This document shows, piece after piece, positions 45,196-54,652 of a stretch of 64,000 bases of DNA. The notes under the pieces were generated by a model. It had not been told where the DNA came from. It saw only the letters and a list, made by a program, of their open reading frames with translations, and did no database searches. A program made the translations under genes and the position numbers. Location of the stretch: NCBI RefSeq assembly GCF_030908465.1, contig NZ_CP133078.1:620001-684000 (forward strand). Reading direction: 5' to 3'. Within the stretch, counting starts at the first letter, position 1; every line of letters begins with the position of its first letter. This stretch comes from Anaerotignum sp. MB30-C6 (GTDB lineage: Bacteria; Bacillota; Clostridia; Lachnospirales; Anaerotignaceae).

Positions 45196-48100
45196 ATGGT
45201 TTATAGAATATATGTGGAGAAAAAACAAGGGCTTACAGCAGAGGCTGACTCCTTGCGTCAAGATATTGTAAGTTTGTTGGGCATTGACAGTTTAACGGAT
45301 TTACGTCTTTTCAACCGTTATGATGTGGAAAACATTGAGAAGGACTTGTTTGAGGCTTGCAAAACCACTGTTTTTTCCGAGCCACAGCTTGATAACTTAA
45401 GCGAAGCATTGCCTAAGGCTGATGCAGTGGTGTTTGCAGTGGAATATTTACCTGGTCAGTTTGACCAGAGAGCAAATTCTGCGGCAGAATGTATCCAGAT
45501 TATTTCTAAAAAGGAAAGACCTCTGGTTCGCACTGCAAAGGTCTACCTATTATATGGCAAGCTTTCTGAAGATGAAATTTTGGCAATCAAAAAGTACTTA
45601 ATTAACCCTGTGGAAGCAAGGGAAGCAACCTTGGATACTTTTGAAACTTTGGCAGTTCAATATGAAATCCCCACAGAAGTGGCAACCATGGAAGGTTTCC
45701 TCGCTTTAGATGAAGCTGGTTTGGATGTTTTTGTGAAGGACATGGGCTTGGCTATGGATTTGGATGATATTAAAGTTTGTCAGGCGTATTTCAAAGAGGA
45801 GGATAGGAATCCTACCATCACGGAAATTAAAATGATTGATACTTATTGGTCTGACCATTGCCGTCATACAACTTTCTTAACAACAATTGACAGCATTAAG
45901 TTTGAAGATAGCTTGTTGCAGTCTGCTTATGATGAGTATTTGAAAACGAGAGAGGCCATTGGACGTACCAAGCCCATCAACTTGATGGATATGGGTACTA
46001 TTGTTGCCAAATTCTTAAAACAACAAGGAAAGTTAAGTAAACTTGATGAATCTGAGGAAATTAATGCTTGTACTGTTAAAATAGATGTGAACGTTGAGGG
46101 GAAAATAGAGAAGTGGCTGTTGTTATTTAAAAACGAAACCCATAACCATCCCACAGAAATCGAACCCTTTGGTGGTGCGGCAACTTGCGTAGGTGGTGCA
46201 ATTCGTGATCCATTGTCTGGTCGTTCCTATGTTTATGCGGCAATGCGTGTAACAGGTGCAGGAGATCCTTTGGTGCCTGTTTCAGAAACAATTCCTGGGA
46301 AACTGCCTCAGCGTAAAATTGTAACAACGGCGGCGGCAGGTTACAGCTCTTATGGTAACCAGATTGGCTTGGCTACTGGTCAGGTGGATGAAATTTATCA
46401 TCCCGGCTATGTGGCAAAGAGAATGGAGATTGGTGCGGTAATCGGAGCGGCTCCTGCGGAAAATGTACGTAGAGAACAGCCCCAAGATACAGATATTGTT
46501 ATCCTTTTAGGTGGACGTACAGGTCGTGACGGTTGTGGTGGTGCAACAGGCTCTTCCAAATCCCACACCGTAGAATCTTTAGAAAGCTGTGGCGCAGAGG
46601 TTCAGAAGGGGAATGCTCCTGAAGAAAGAAAATTACAGCGTTTGTTCCGTAATGCTGAAGCATCCAAGCTGATTAAGCGTTGTAATGACTTCGGTGCTGG
46701 CGGAGTATCCGTTGCCATTGGTGAGTTGGCACCTGGTTTGGTCATTGACTTAAATGCAGTGCCTAAGAAATACGAAGGCCTTGATGGAACAGAATTGGCA
46801 ATCAGCGAATCTCAGGAGAGAATGGCAGTTGTTGTTGCGGCAAAAGATGTAGAACGTTTTAAAGAGTTGGCTTATGGAGAAAACTTGGAAGCAACGGTGG
46901 TTGCAGAAGTAAAGGCAGAGCCACGCCTGATCATGAAGTGGAATGGCAAGGACATTGTAAATATTTCCCGGGAATTTTTAGATTCTAACGGTGCTGAAAA
47001 GCACATTGATATTACTCCCGAGGCACCTAAAACTTTTGGTAAGGAAATCCCCACGGATTTCAAGGAAGGCTTTATGGCAGTGGCAGGTGATTTGAATGTT
47101 TGCTCCAAACGAGGGCTTTCTGAGCGTTTTGACTCTACCATCGGCGCAGGAACGGTTTTAATGCCTTTTGGTGGTAAAACCCAGCGTACACCCATTCAGG
47201 CAATGGTAAACAAAGTTTCCGTAGAGAAAAGGGATACCACAACCTGTTCTTTGATGGCTTGGGGTTATAATCCCTTTATTGCTGAAGCAAGCCCTTACCA
47301 TAGTGCGTACTTGGCAGTTGTGGAGTCTGTTTCTAAATTGGTGGCAACAGGTGCAAAATTTGAGGATGTTTATTTATCTTTCCAAGAATACTTTGAAAAG
47401 CCTATGAAAGAGGGCAAGCGTTGGGGCAAGCCTTTAGCGGCATTACTAGGTGCATTTATGGCACAACAAGGATTGGAGATTGCCGCCATTGGTGGCAAGG
47501 ATTCTATGAGTGGTAGCTTTGAGCAAATTGACGTACCCCCTACATTAGTATCCTTTGCAGTAACAACAGAAGAAATTGAACATATTGTTTCTCCAGAATT
47601 GAAAGGAGCTGATCATAAGGTTGCATTATTATTGCCTGAGTATGATGAAAACGGCTTACCTACAACGGATAGCTTGAAGAGAAACTATGACATCATTAAT
47701 AAATTGATGAGAGATGGCAAGGTTCTGAGTGCGTACACGCTGACTTATGGCGGTATAGCAGAAGCTATTTTGAAAATGAGCATGGGTAATGAATTTGGTT
47801 TTGCCTTTGCTGATGGCATTTCCATGGAAACCGTATTTGGTTATCAGTATGGCGGTTTTGTATTGGAAATGGTGGGAGATGTGGAGGCAGGCATCCTTCT
47901 TGGGGAAACAACGGTGGAACAAGAGATCAAATTCAATCAAGAAACTGCTTCTATGAAAACACTATATGATGTTTATGAAGGGAAGCTAGAGGAAATTTTC
48001 CCTTGTAATATTTTGACTAAGGCGGAAGAAATCCCTACCTTTACCTATAAGACAGAAAAAGTATTCAAGGCAAAATCCTCTTTTGCAAAGCCTAAGGTGT

Positions 48101-48885
48101 TAATACCTGTATTCCCTGGTACAAATTGTGAGTACGATTCTGCAAAAGCAATGGAAAAAGCGGGTGCTAAGGCGGAAATTTTCGTAATTAACAACTTATC
48201 TGCGGCGGGTATTTCTGACTCTATACAGAGATTTGCCAAAGAAGTGCAGAATTCACAGATGATATTCATTCCCGGTGGATTTTCTGGTGGTGACGAACCC
48301 GATGGTTCCGGTAAGTTCATTACAGCTTTCTTCCGTAATCCGGAAATCAAGGAAGTTGTAACACAACTGTTAGAAGAAAAGGATGGGTTGATGTGTGGCA
48401 TCTGTAATGGATTCCAAGCGTTAATTAAACTAGGCCTTGTTCCTTTTGGAAAAATTATGGATACCGATGAAACTTGTCCTACCCTTTCCTATAATACAAT
48501 CGGTCGTCATCAGTCAAAATTGGTACGCACCAGAGTGGCTTCTAATAATTCTCCTTGGTTGATGCATGTAGAACCCGGTGAAATCATTACCGTGCCCATC
48601 TCTCATGGAGAAGGTCGATTATTGGCAAATCCTGAATTGGTGAAAGAATTGGCAAAGAATGGTCAGATTTTGACACAATACGTGGATAATTATGGGAAAA
48701 CAACAAATGAGATTCAGTTTAATCCAAATGGTTCCACTTGTGCAATTGAAGGTTTGATTTCTCCCGATGGTCGAATAATTGGGAAAATGGGGCATTCAGA
48801 ACGTATTGGGAATAACCTGTATCAGAACATACAAGGCAACTATGATATGAAGCTATTTGCTTCTGCAGTACAATATTATAAATAA
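45196..48885 (+). CDS. purL: Phosphoribosylformylglycinamidine synthase, single-chain PurL with glutaminase domain
   Basis: Converts FGAR to FGAM with glutamine and ATP. 1229 aa, the large single-polypeptide form; no purS or purQ is needed or seen. Order: N-terminal PurS-like region (1 to about 150), a linker, two AIRS-like synthetase repeats with WSDHCRHTTF near residue 218 and NETHNHPTEIEPFGG near 313, and a C-terminal class I glutaminase (from about 960) with the nucleophile Cys in CGICNGFQ and His in SHGEGR. It is the last gene of the pur operon and ends at a terminator. Confidence 0.97.
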   Translation: MVYRIYVEKKQGLTAEADSLRQDIVSLLGIDSLTDLRLFNRYDVENIEKDLFEACKTTVFSEPQLDNLSEALPKADAVVFAVEYLPGQFDQRANSAAECIQIISKKERPLVRTAKVYLLYGKLSEDEILAIKKYLINPVEAREATLDTFETLAVQYEIPTEVATMEGFLALDEAGLDVFVKDMGLAMDLDDIKVCQAYFKEEDRNPTITEIKMIDTYWSDHCRHTTFLTTIDSIKFEDSLLQSAYDEYLKTREAIGRTKPINLMDMGTIVAKFLKQQGKLSKLDESEEINACTVKIDVNVEGKIEKWLLLFKNETHNHPTEIEPFGGAATCVGGAIRDPLSGRSYVYAAMRVTGAGDPLVPVSETIPGKLPQRKIVTTAAAGYSSYGNQIGLATGQVDEIYHPGYVAKRMEIGAVIGAAPAENVRREQPQDTDIVILLGGRTGRDGCGGATGSSKSHTVESLESCGAEVQKGNAPEERKLQRLFRNAEASKLIKRCNDFGAGGVSVAIGELAPGLVIDLNAVPKKYEGLDGTELAISESQERMAVVVAAKDVERFKELAYGENLEATVVAEVKAEPRLIMKWNGKDIVNISREFLDSNGAEKHIDITPEAPKTFGKEIPTDFKEGFMAVAGDLNVCSKRGLSERFDSTIGAGTVLMPFGGKTQRTPIQAMVNKVSVEKRDTTTCSLMAWGYNPFIAEASPYHSAYLAVVESVSKLVATGAKFEDVYLSFQEYFEKPMKEGKRWGKPLAALLGAFMAQQGLEIAAIGGKDSMSGSFEQIDVPPTLVSFAVTTEEIEHIVSPELKGADHKVALLLPEYDENGLPTTDSLKRNYDIINKLMRDGKVLSAYTLTYGGIAEAILKMSMGNEFGFAFADGISMETVFGYQYGGFVLEMVGDVEAGILLGETTVEQEIKFNQETASMKTLYDVYEGKLEEIFPCNILTKAEEIPTFTYKTEKVFKAKSSFAKPKVLIPVFPGTNCEYDSAKAMEKAGAKAEIFVINNLSAAGISDSIQRFAKEVQNSQMIFIPGGFSGGDEPDGSGKFITAFFRNPEIKEVVTQLLEEKDGLMCGICNGFQALIKLGLVPFGKIMDTDETCPTLSYNTIGRHQSKLVRTRVASNNSPWLMHVEPGEIITVPISHGEGRLLANPELVKELAKNGQILTQYVDNYGKTTNEIQFNPNGSTCAIEGLISPDGRIIGKMGHSERIGNNLYQNIQGNYDMKLFASAVQYYK

Positions 48886-48901
48886 TTTATTGACAATCTG
48901 C

Positions 48902-48939
48902 AAAATATCTCGATAATAAGTATTATCGGGATATTTTTT
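48902..48939 (+). terminator. Intrinsic terminator of the pur operon
   Basis: CGATAAT/ATTATCG with an outer AATATC/GGATATT arm, then six T (48933-48938). Confidence 0.85.
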
Positions 48940-49341
48940 CGTGCCAAATTTTGGGACAAGGAGGATTGTAAACAAATGAAGAACTAATTGATTTTGCATT
49001 CAATTTTTCAAGTGTATTGTGTGCAGCTATTGGGGGCATTAGTAAAATATCACAATTGTTATCAATAAAAACTAAAAAAACATGGCTATTTTGGATGAAA
49101 ATTGACAAAAAAAATTAGTTATAGGGGAAAACTCACGAATTTCTGTTTAAATGTTTGTACAAATCGGAAATTGCATTTTCTAAGGTTGTATGATAACTTA
49201 TAGTACAAGTAATACATGGTGTACGACAAGTGTTAGAACAGCAATTAAAACATTAGCGGAAAGAGCCTCAAAAGACGCGCCGAGTTTTTCGTGTTGTTTT
49301 CAAACGAAAAGGGGCCATGCAGTAGATTAGGGGAGAGAATC
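48940..49341 (+). other. Leader/intergenic region upstream of the GntR gene with TTGTAC-type palindromes
   Basis: No convincing gene. A 47-codon open frame at 48975-49118 has a hydrophobic start but no good initiation codon. TTGTACAA lies at 49155-49162. TTGTA (49186-49190) and TACAA (49204-49208) form a 23-bp interrupted palindrome, and GTGTACGACAAG follows at 49220-49231. Such spaced symmetric sites are what GntR/FadR-type regulators bind, so autoregulation is plausible but unproven. Confidence 0.4.
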
Positions 49342-50052
49342 ATGGATTACTATAAAGGTAGATTGTCACTGAGTGACGAGGTTTACAATCAAATATTAGA
49401 GAAAATCACCAGCGGAGAGTGGAAAGTAGGCGATAAACTTCCTTCTGAAAGCAAACTTTGCAGTCTATTTGGTGTAAGCAGGACTAGCGTTCGAGCTGCT
49501 CTGCAAAATTTGCAGGGAAGTGGTATTGTTGTTACGATGCAGGGGGTTGGTTCTTTTGTCCATAGAAACCCTGCGCAAGTAGTGACAGATGAGGAACCTA
49601 CTGAAAAAATAAAGTCATCTGATATTACAAGTGAGGAATTTAAAGAATTTTTTGAATTCCGACAGGCCATAGAATTTAAAGCCATTGAATTTTTTGTGAG
49701 AAGGGCTACAAAAGAAGATGAAGCCATACTGAAAGATTTAGTTGATAAAATGCAAGAAGCAGGGAAAAGTAATGATGCAGTGGCATTTACAAAATATGAT
49801 TTTGAATTTCATATGGCTATTATACAAGCAACAAAAAACGTATTTCTATATAATGCAATGCTGAACTATCAAGATATTTTCTTCCATTATATGGCGGAGA
49901 TTACACGTTTGACGGATAAACCTTTGTCTGTTTTGGCGGAGGAGCATTTAGAGCTATATACGTATCTGGTTGAGAAGAAGCCAAAATGGGCAAAAGATTA
50001 CTTGTTCTGTGATAATACGTATTATCATGTTGCGTACTTCAATGGGCGTTAA
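49342..50052 (+). CDS. GntR family transcriptional regulator, FadR (FCD) subfamily
   Basis: 236-aa one-component regulator. The N-terminal winged helix (about 8-75) has KLPSESKLCSLFGVSRTSVR, and the C-terminal all-helical FCD domain (about 95-230) has an FDFEFHMAI-type motif (DFEFHMAII) typical of metal- and ligand-binding members. The start is ATG 49342 with GGGGAGAG upstream. A reading from 49291 adds 17 residues lacking the family pattern. FCD regulators usually sense small organic acids. It lies directly before the TRAP transporter and dehydrogenase genes and is their likely regulator. Confidence 0.93.
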   Translation: MDYYKGRLSLSDEVYNQILEKITSGEWKVGDKLPSESKLCSLFGVSRTSVRAALQNLQGSGIVVTMQGVGSFVHRNPAQVVTDEEPTEKIKSSDITSEEFKEFFEFRQAIEFKAIEFFVRRATKEDEAILKDLVDKMQEAGKSNDAVAFTKYDFEFHMAIIQATKNVFLYNAMLNYQDIFFHYMAEITRLTDKPLSVLAEEHLELYTYLVEKKPKWAKDYLFCDNTYYHVAYFNGR

Positions 50053-50312
50053 TCTTTGAATCAAATAGCTTTTTAATTATTTTTACCTAAATAAAAATGA
50101 AACAGAAAAGGTGTTTTCGCCGAAGTACGGGACTTTTTATAAATGAGTGTGTGTGTCACTGGACATATACGCGAAAGAATTGCGGTTTCTCTACGCAAGA
50201 AATTAACAAAAGAAAAGGGCTATGGCAGCTGTCTTTGGAAGGGGCGGTAAGTACGTAGCAAAGGAAAAACTAGTTGGAAGAATCCAAACAAAAATGAGGA
50301 GGGTAAATTAAA

Positions 50313-51347
50313 ATGAAAAAGAGATTATTAGCAGGTATTATGTGTGCTGTCATGGCTTTAGGCGTTGCAGGTTGCGGCGGCGGCGGTAGCAGTGAAGGTG
50401 GCGGCGATGCAAAGGCTGTAAACCTGAAAATGGCTGTAACACCTTCTGAAACCAGCGTATGGATGGTTGCAGCAAACGAATTCAAGAAACTGGTTGAAGA
50501 ACGTACAGAAGGTAGATACACTGTAACAATTTACGCTAACGAGCAGTTGGCAGCAGGTGATCAGACAAAGGGTGTAGAAATGTTATTCAACGGCACAACA
50601 GACGTTGACCTTCATTCTTCCATGATCATCTCCAACGTAGTACCTGAATTGTCCGTAATCAGTATGCCTTGGTTGTTCCCTAATGGCTATGATAGCGTTG
50701 ACGAATATATCTTCAACGAAGGTTCCACCGGTTCTACTTTTATCAAAGAAGCGATTGCAGCAAAAGGCGCTCATGTAGTAGGTATTGGTGAAAATGGTTT
50801 CCGTCAGATTACCAACAACAAAACTCCTATCAACTCTGCTGCGGATATGGCTATGTTAAAAGTTAGAATTCCAGCAATCTCCATTTTGGTAGACGTGTTT
50901 AAAGAATTAGGTGCTGACCCTACACAGATGGCATTTAGTGAAGTTTTCACAGCTTTACAGCAGGGTGCAATTGATGGCCAGGAAAACCCTTATGACACAA
51001 TCAGATCTGCAAAAGTTCAGGAAGTTCAGAAATACATGACAATCTGGAACTACTGCTATGATCCAATTGTATTGAGTGTAAGCGGTAACATCTGGAACAA
51101 GCTGAGCGATGAAGATAAGGCTATTTTTGAGGCAGCAGGTAAAGAAGCATGCGCTACTCAGGTTGCAGCTTCTAGAGAAATGGATGCTGAAATTATTGAA
51201 GAATTCAAGGGCATTGGCGTAGAAGTTAACGAATTATCTAATGAAGCGATCGAAGAAATGAAGACAGTAGTTGCTCCTGTATATGATAAGTATAGAGCAG
51301 AATTCGGCGACGAATCATTCGCAGCTTTTGGTTATACTTTTGAATAA
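50313..51347 (+). CDS. dctP: TRAP transporter solute-binding lipoprotein (DctP family)
   Basis: 344 aa. Signal peptide with lipobox VAGC, acylated Cys21, then a Gly/Ser linker, so it is tethered outside the membrane. The DctP fold follows. The substrate-clamping Arg is in the LKVRIP segment near residue 186, and GADPTQMAFSEVFTALQQGAIDGQE is divided across about 205-230. TRAP binding proteins carry organic acids driven by Na+ or H+ gradients. The exact ligand is not readable. Codon use suggests high expression. RBS ATGAGGAGGGTAAATTA precedes ATG 50313. Confidence 0.95.
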   Translation: MKKRLLAGIMCAVMALGVAGCGGGGSSEGGGDAKAVNLKMAVTPSETSVWMVAANEFKKLVEERTEGRYTVTIYANEQLAAGDQTKGVEMLFNGTTDVDLHSSMIISNVVPELSVISMPWLFPNGYDSVDEYIFNEGSTGSTFIKEAIAAKGAHVVGIGENGFRQITNNKTPINSAADMAMLKVRIPAISILVDVFKELGADPTQMAFSEVFTALQQGAIDGQENPYDTIRSAKVQEVQKYMTIWNYCYDPIVLSVSGNIWNKLSDEDKAIFEAAGKEACATQVAASREMDAEIIEEFKGIGVEVNELSNEAIEEMKTVVAPVYDKYRAEFGDESFAAFGYTFE

Positions 51348-51376
51348 TTAGACTTATTGGAATAAATAGTAGTGTC

Positions 51377-51415
51377 GAGAGGGCAGGAGACACGCTGTCC
51401 CGCCCTCTCTTTTTT
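51377..51415 (+). terminator. Partial terminator between dctP and dctQ
   Basis: A perfect 8-bp stem GAGAGGGC/GCCCTCTC (51377-51384 with 51402-51409), then six T. Because dctQM follow, it probably lets only some transcripts continue, giving an excess of binding protein. Confidence 0.85.
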
Positions 51416-51562
51416 ATGCGAAGATACTTGCAATTTACATTAAAAACCAAAGAAAAGGGTACGCTAAAAGGCAAAGTTATTATTTTTACAAATTATAAAC
51501 GGAAGCAATAATGAAATTTGGCGTGGTGATTGCAATAAGAAACGAAAGAAAGGTGGAGAAAG

Positions 51563-52066
51563 ATGAAATTGCTTGGCAAAATTCTTGATTATTTCGAAGA
51601 ATCCCTCATCATTTTGATGATGGCGTATATGGCAATTATGAACTTCCTCAACGTTGTATTTAGATATTGTTTTGCGAGTTCCTTCTCTTTTACGGAAGAA
51701 TTGACGGTTACAGTATTTGTCTGGGTAACAATGTTGGGTATTGCAGCAGGTTTTAAAAGATATGCTCACTTAGGTATGAGCTTTGTAGTAGACTTATTCC
51801 ACGGCAAAGCGAAAGCAATGTTTGCTTTATTTGGTGTTATTTGTAGTTTGGTTTTTATGGTATTTGTTTTTTACTTTGGTATTGAAATGGTACAGGGGCA
51901 GATTAACATGGGCTCCACAACCCCCGTGTTAAGAATGCCTCAGGCGGTTCAGGGCCTTTCCATGCCAGTTGGTGCAATATTTATTATTATCCGAATCTTA
52001 CAGGCAGGTTTCCTGCAGGTAAAGGGTTTATGGAATGAAGATGAGCAAGGAGGTACACAGGCATGA
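51563..52066 (+). CDS. dctQ: TRAP transporter small permease (DctQ family)
   Basis: 167 aa with four transmembrane helices. The family motif FSFTEELTVTVFVWVTMLG is at about residues 38-56, and AGFKRYAHLGM follows. It forms the small membrane subunit with DctM. GAAAGGTGGAGAA precedes ATG 51563. Its stop overlaps the dctM start as ATGA. Confidence 0.94.
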   Translation: MKLLGKILDYFEESLIILMMAYMAIMNFLNVVFRYCFASSFSFTEELTVTVFVWVTMLGIAAGFKRYAHLGMSFVVDLFHGKAKAMFALFGVICSLVFMVFVFYFGIEMVQGQINMGSTTPVLRMPQAVQGLSMPVGAIFIIIRILQAGFLQVKGLWNEDEQGGTQA

Positions 52067-53346
52067 TGACTTTAATTCTTTTTGGTTTATTCTTCGTGCT
52101 GGTGTTCTTAAATGTACCCATCGCGATTTCCCTTGGTTTGGCGGCAACTGCCGGCTTATTATATGGCCAGTTTCCCCTCTCCGTTATCCCCAGTATTTTG
52201 TACTCAGGCACAGCAAAGTTCGCATTACTTGCAATTCCATTCTTTATCTTAGCCGGTAGCATTATGGAATATGCTGGTATTTCCAGACGTTTGATTAACT
52301 TTGCAAATGCTTGTGTTGGTCACAGAAAAGGTGGCTTAATGGCCGTAGTTGTTCTCGTAGCTTGCTTCTTTGCAGCAATTTCTGGTTCCGGCCCTGCTAC
52401 TGTTGCGGCGATCGGCCCTATTTTGATTCCTGCAATGGCGAAGGCTGGTTATGGTAAGGATATGCCTGCCGCATTGGTGAGTGCTTCCGGTGCAATCGGT
52501 ATTATTATCCCTCCAAGTATTGCATATGTAGTGTATGCTTCTTGTACTGACGTATCAGTAGGTGCCCTGTTTACAGCAGGTATCATTCCTGGTATTTTAG
52601 TAGGTGTTGCTTACTATGCAGCAGCTGCTTGGGACTCCAGAGGTAACAAGGAAATTATTCCTCAGCCTAAGATGCCCATGAAAGACAGATTGTTAGCATT
52701 TAAGGATGCTTTCTGGGGCTTATTGACACCTGTTATTATCTTAGGTGGTATTTATGCTGGTATCTTCACACCAACAGAGGCTGCTGGTATCGCAGTTATC
52801 TACGGTTTAGTGGTTGGTATCTTTATTTACAGAGAAATTAAGCTGAAAGATTTGTATCATATTTTCATTGAATCTGCTGTATCTTCCGCAACAGTAATGT
52901 TTATCATTGCGGCAGCGGCTGTATTTGCTTGGATCTTGACAACGAGCCAGATTGCAAGCCAGTTGTCTCAGATGGTACTTGCAGTAAGTGATAATAAATA
53001 CATTATCTTACTGTTAATTAATATTATTTTCTTGATTGCAGGTTGTTTCCTTGATGCAAACTCTGCATTCTATATTTTGTTGCCAATCATGGTTCCTGTT
53101 TTGAATGCAATCGATGTAAGCTTGGTTCATGCCGGCATTTTCTTAACAGTAAACATGGCGATTGGTCAGATTACACCTCCCGTTGGTATCAACCTTTATG
53201 TTGGTTGTAACGTGGCGGAAATTCCAGTTGCCAATATCTGCAAGAAGATTGTTCCTTTCCTTATCGCAGGTATCGTGGCACTCCTCTTATTAACATTCAT
53301 CCCTCAGATTTCCATGTTCTTACCTGAGTTAATTGGACAGGTCTGA
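52063..53346 (+). CDS. dctM: TRAP transporter large permease (DctM family)
   Basis: 427 aa, strongly hydrophobic, about eleven to twelve helices. Signature segments are AIPFFILAGSIMEYAGIS near residue 64, ISGSGPATVAAIG near 106, IPPSIAYVVYA near 147 and GQITPPVGINLYV near 366. It transports solute with Na+ or H+ together with DctQ and the DctP lipoprotein. Coupled to dctQ by ATGA. Confidence 0.96.
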   Translation: MMTLILFGLFFVLVFLNVPIAISLGLAATAGLLYGQFPLSVIPSILYSGTAKFALLAIPFFILAGSIMEYAGISRRLINFANACVGHRKGGLMAVVVLVACFFAAISGSGPATVAAIGPILIPAMAKAGYGKDMPAALVSASGAIGIIIPPSIAYVVYASCTDVSVGALFTAGIIPGILVGVAYYAAAAWDSRGNKEIIPQPKMPMKDRLLAFKDAFWGLLTPVIILGGIYAGIFTPTEAAGIAVIYGLVVGIFIYREIKLKDLYHIFIESAVSSATVMFIIAAAAVFAWILTTSQIASQLSQMVLAVSDNKYIILLLINIIFLIAGCFLDANSAFYILLPIMVPVLNAIDVSLVHAGIFLTVNMAIGQITPPVGINLYVGCNVAEIPVANICKKIVPFLIAGIVALLLLTFIPQISMFLPELIGQV

Positions 53347-53653
53347 GAATAATAGTTAATAGCTTAGATTTATTTGGTGCCGTTGGTAACAACGGCACTC
53401 TATAATAAAACTTTACAAAAGATGAAAAATAATTTACAACAGAGTATTTGCAGTTAGGAAACCAAAGAAAAAAATAAAGTAGGCCGTAGAAAAAGATACG
53501 GCTTTTCATTCACCTATTGCTTGTATTACAGGTGATAGAAGTTGAGCACCAAAAAGTGCCAATTGAAAAGACAAGTTACAAGAAAGTTGCTAAATTCAAG
53601 GCAACACTAACAAAACAATATTTATATTTAAAAATAAGAAAAGGGTGATTTCA
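53347..53653 (+). other. Intergenic region between dctM and acoA
   Basis: 307 bp without a gene. A perfect 9-bp hairpin GTGCCGTTG/CAACGGCAC (53377-53385 with 53390-53398) lacks a T-run and may stabilise the dctM transcript end. A second hairpin with a short T-run at 53481-53506 is a likely terminator. I see no good promoter for acoA. Confidence 0.5.
53481..53506 (+). terminator. Probable terminator after the TRAP genes
   Basis: An 8-bp stem AGGCCGTA/TACGGCTT (one G-U pair) ends in four T. Confidence 0.55.
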
Positions 53654-54652
53654 TTGGCTAAGAAGAAATATTCTAAAGAAATGCTTGTGGACTTGTATCG
53701 TATGATGCTTCGTGTCAGAGCTTTCGAAACAAGAGCAGCTGAATGCTTCACAAAAGGTATGCTTGCAGGTAATATCCACCTTTGTATTGGTCAGGAGGCA
53801 GTTGCTGCAGGTGCATGTTATGCGCTTGAAAAGGAAGACTATATAGCAACAACACATAGAGGTCATGGCCACACAATTGCAAAGGGTGGTCGCTTAGATA
53901 AAATGCTTGCTGAATTGTTCGGTAAGAAAACAGGTTACTGCAACGGTAAAGGTGGTTCCATGCATATCGCTGATGTTGAGGGTTTGCATCACTTGGGTGC
54001 CAACGGTATTGTTGGTGCTGGTATCCCCATCGCTGCTGGTGCTGCTTTGGCTTCCAAAGTATGGGGTGACAAACACGTTACACTTTGTTTCTTCGGTGAT
54101 AGTGCTTCTAACCAGGGTACATTCCACGAAGCAATCAACATGGCAGCAGCTTGGAAGCTTCCTGTTGTATTCCTTTGCGAAAACAACAACTACGGTGTTT
54201 CCACAAACATCCATTCCGTAACAAACACAGACACAATTGCTGTTCGTGCAAAAGCTTATGACATCCCTGGAAATACAGTAGATGGCAACGATCCTGTTAT
54301 CGTTTATGAAGCAGTGAAAGAAGCTGTTGATTTTGCAAGAGCTGGCAATGGTCCTTCCATCGTTGAATGCATGACATATCGTCATCAGGGACACTATTGT
54401 GGTGATCCCGCAAACTATCGTCCTTCCGAGTATATGGTAGATGCTCTCAATGATGATGCAATTCCTAACATGAGAGCAAGATTGTTAGACGAAAAAGTTG
54501 CGACAGAAGAAGAATTGGTAGCAGTAGAAACAGAAGTAGATGCAGAAATGGAAGCTGCTTATGAATTTGCTGTTAATTCCGAATACCCCGATCCTTCCGA
54601 AGCTACAACAGATGTTTATAGCTCTGACAATGAAAGGAGTGTTGTAAGATGA
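53654..54652 (+). CDS. acoA: Acetoin dehydrogenase-type E1 component, alpha subunit
   Basis: TPP-dependent E1 alpha subunit. I place the start at TTG 53654, six bases after AAAGGGTG, the same spacing as plsX. GTG 53645 would fall within that RBS. 332 aa. The TPP motif runs from FFGDSASNQGTFHEAIN to ENNNYG (about 163-196), with Ser in place of the second Gly-adjacent residue of the usual GDG. HRGHGHTIAKG near 75 is typical of the AcoA/PdhA family. With acoB it decarboxylates or cleaves a 2-oxo acid or acetoin-like substrate. Confidence 0.9.
   Translation: MAKKKYSKEMLVDLYRMMLRVRAFETRAAECFTKGMLAGNIHLCIGQEAVAAGACYALEKEDYIATTHRGHGHTIAKGGRLDKMLAELFGKKTGYCNGKGGSMHIADVEGLHHLGANGIVGAGIPIAAGAALASKVWGDKHVTLCFFGDSASNQGTFHEAINMAAAWKLPVVFLCENNNYGVSTNIHSVTNTDTIAVRAKAYDIPGNTVDGNDPVIVYEAVKEAVDFARAGNGPSIVECMTYRHQGHYCGDPANYRPSEYMVDALNDDAIPNMRARLLDEKVATEEELVAVETEVDAEMEAAYEFAVNSEYPDPSEATTDVYSSDNERSVVR

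Noticed and set aside
48975..49118. 47-codon frame after the pur terminator with a hydrophobic start
   Set aside because: No ATG/GTG near its beginning and an in-frame stop immediately upstream. A decayed gene is possible but cannot be supported.
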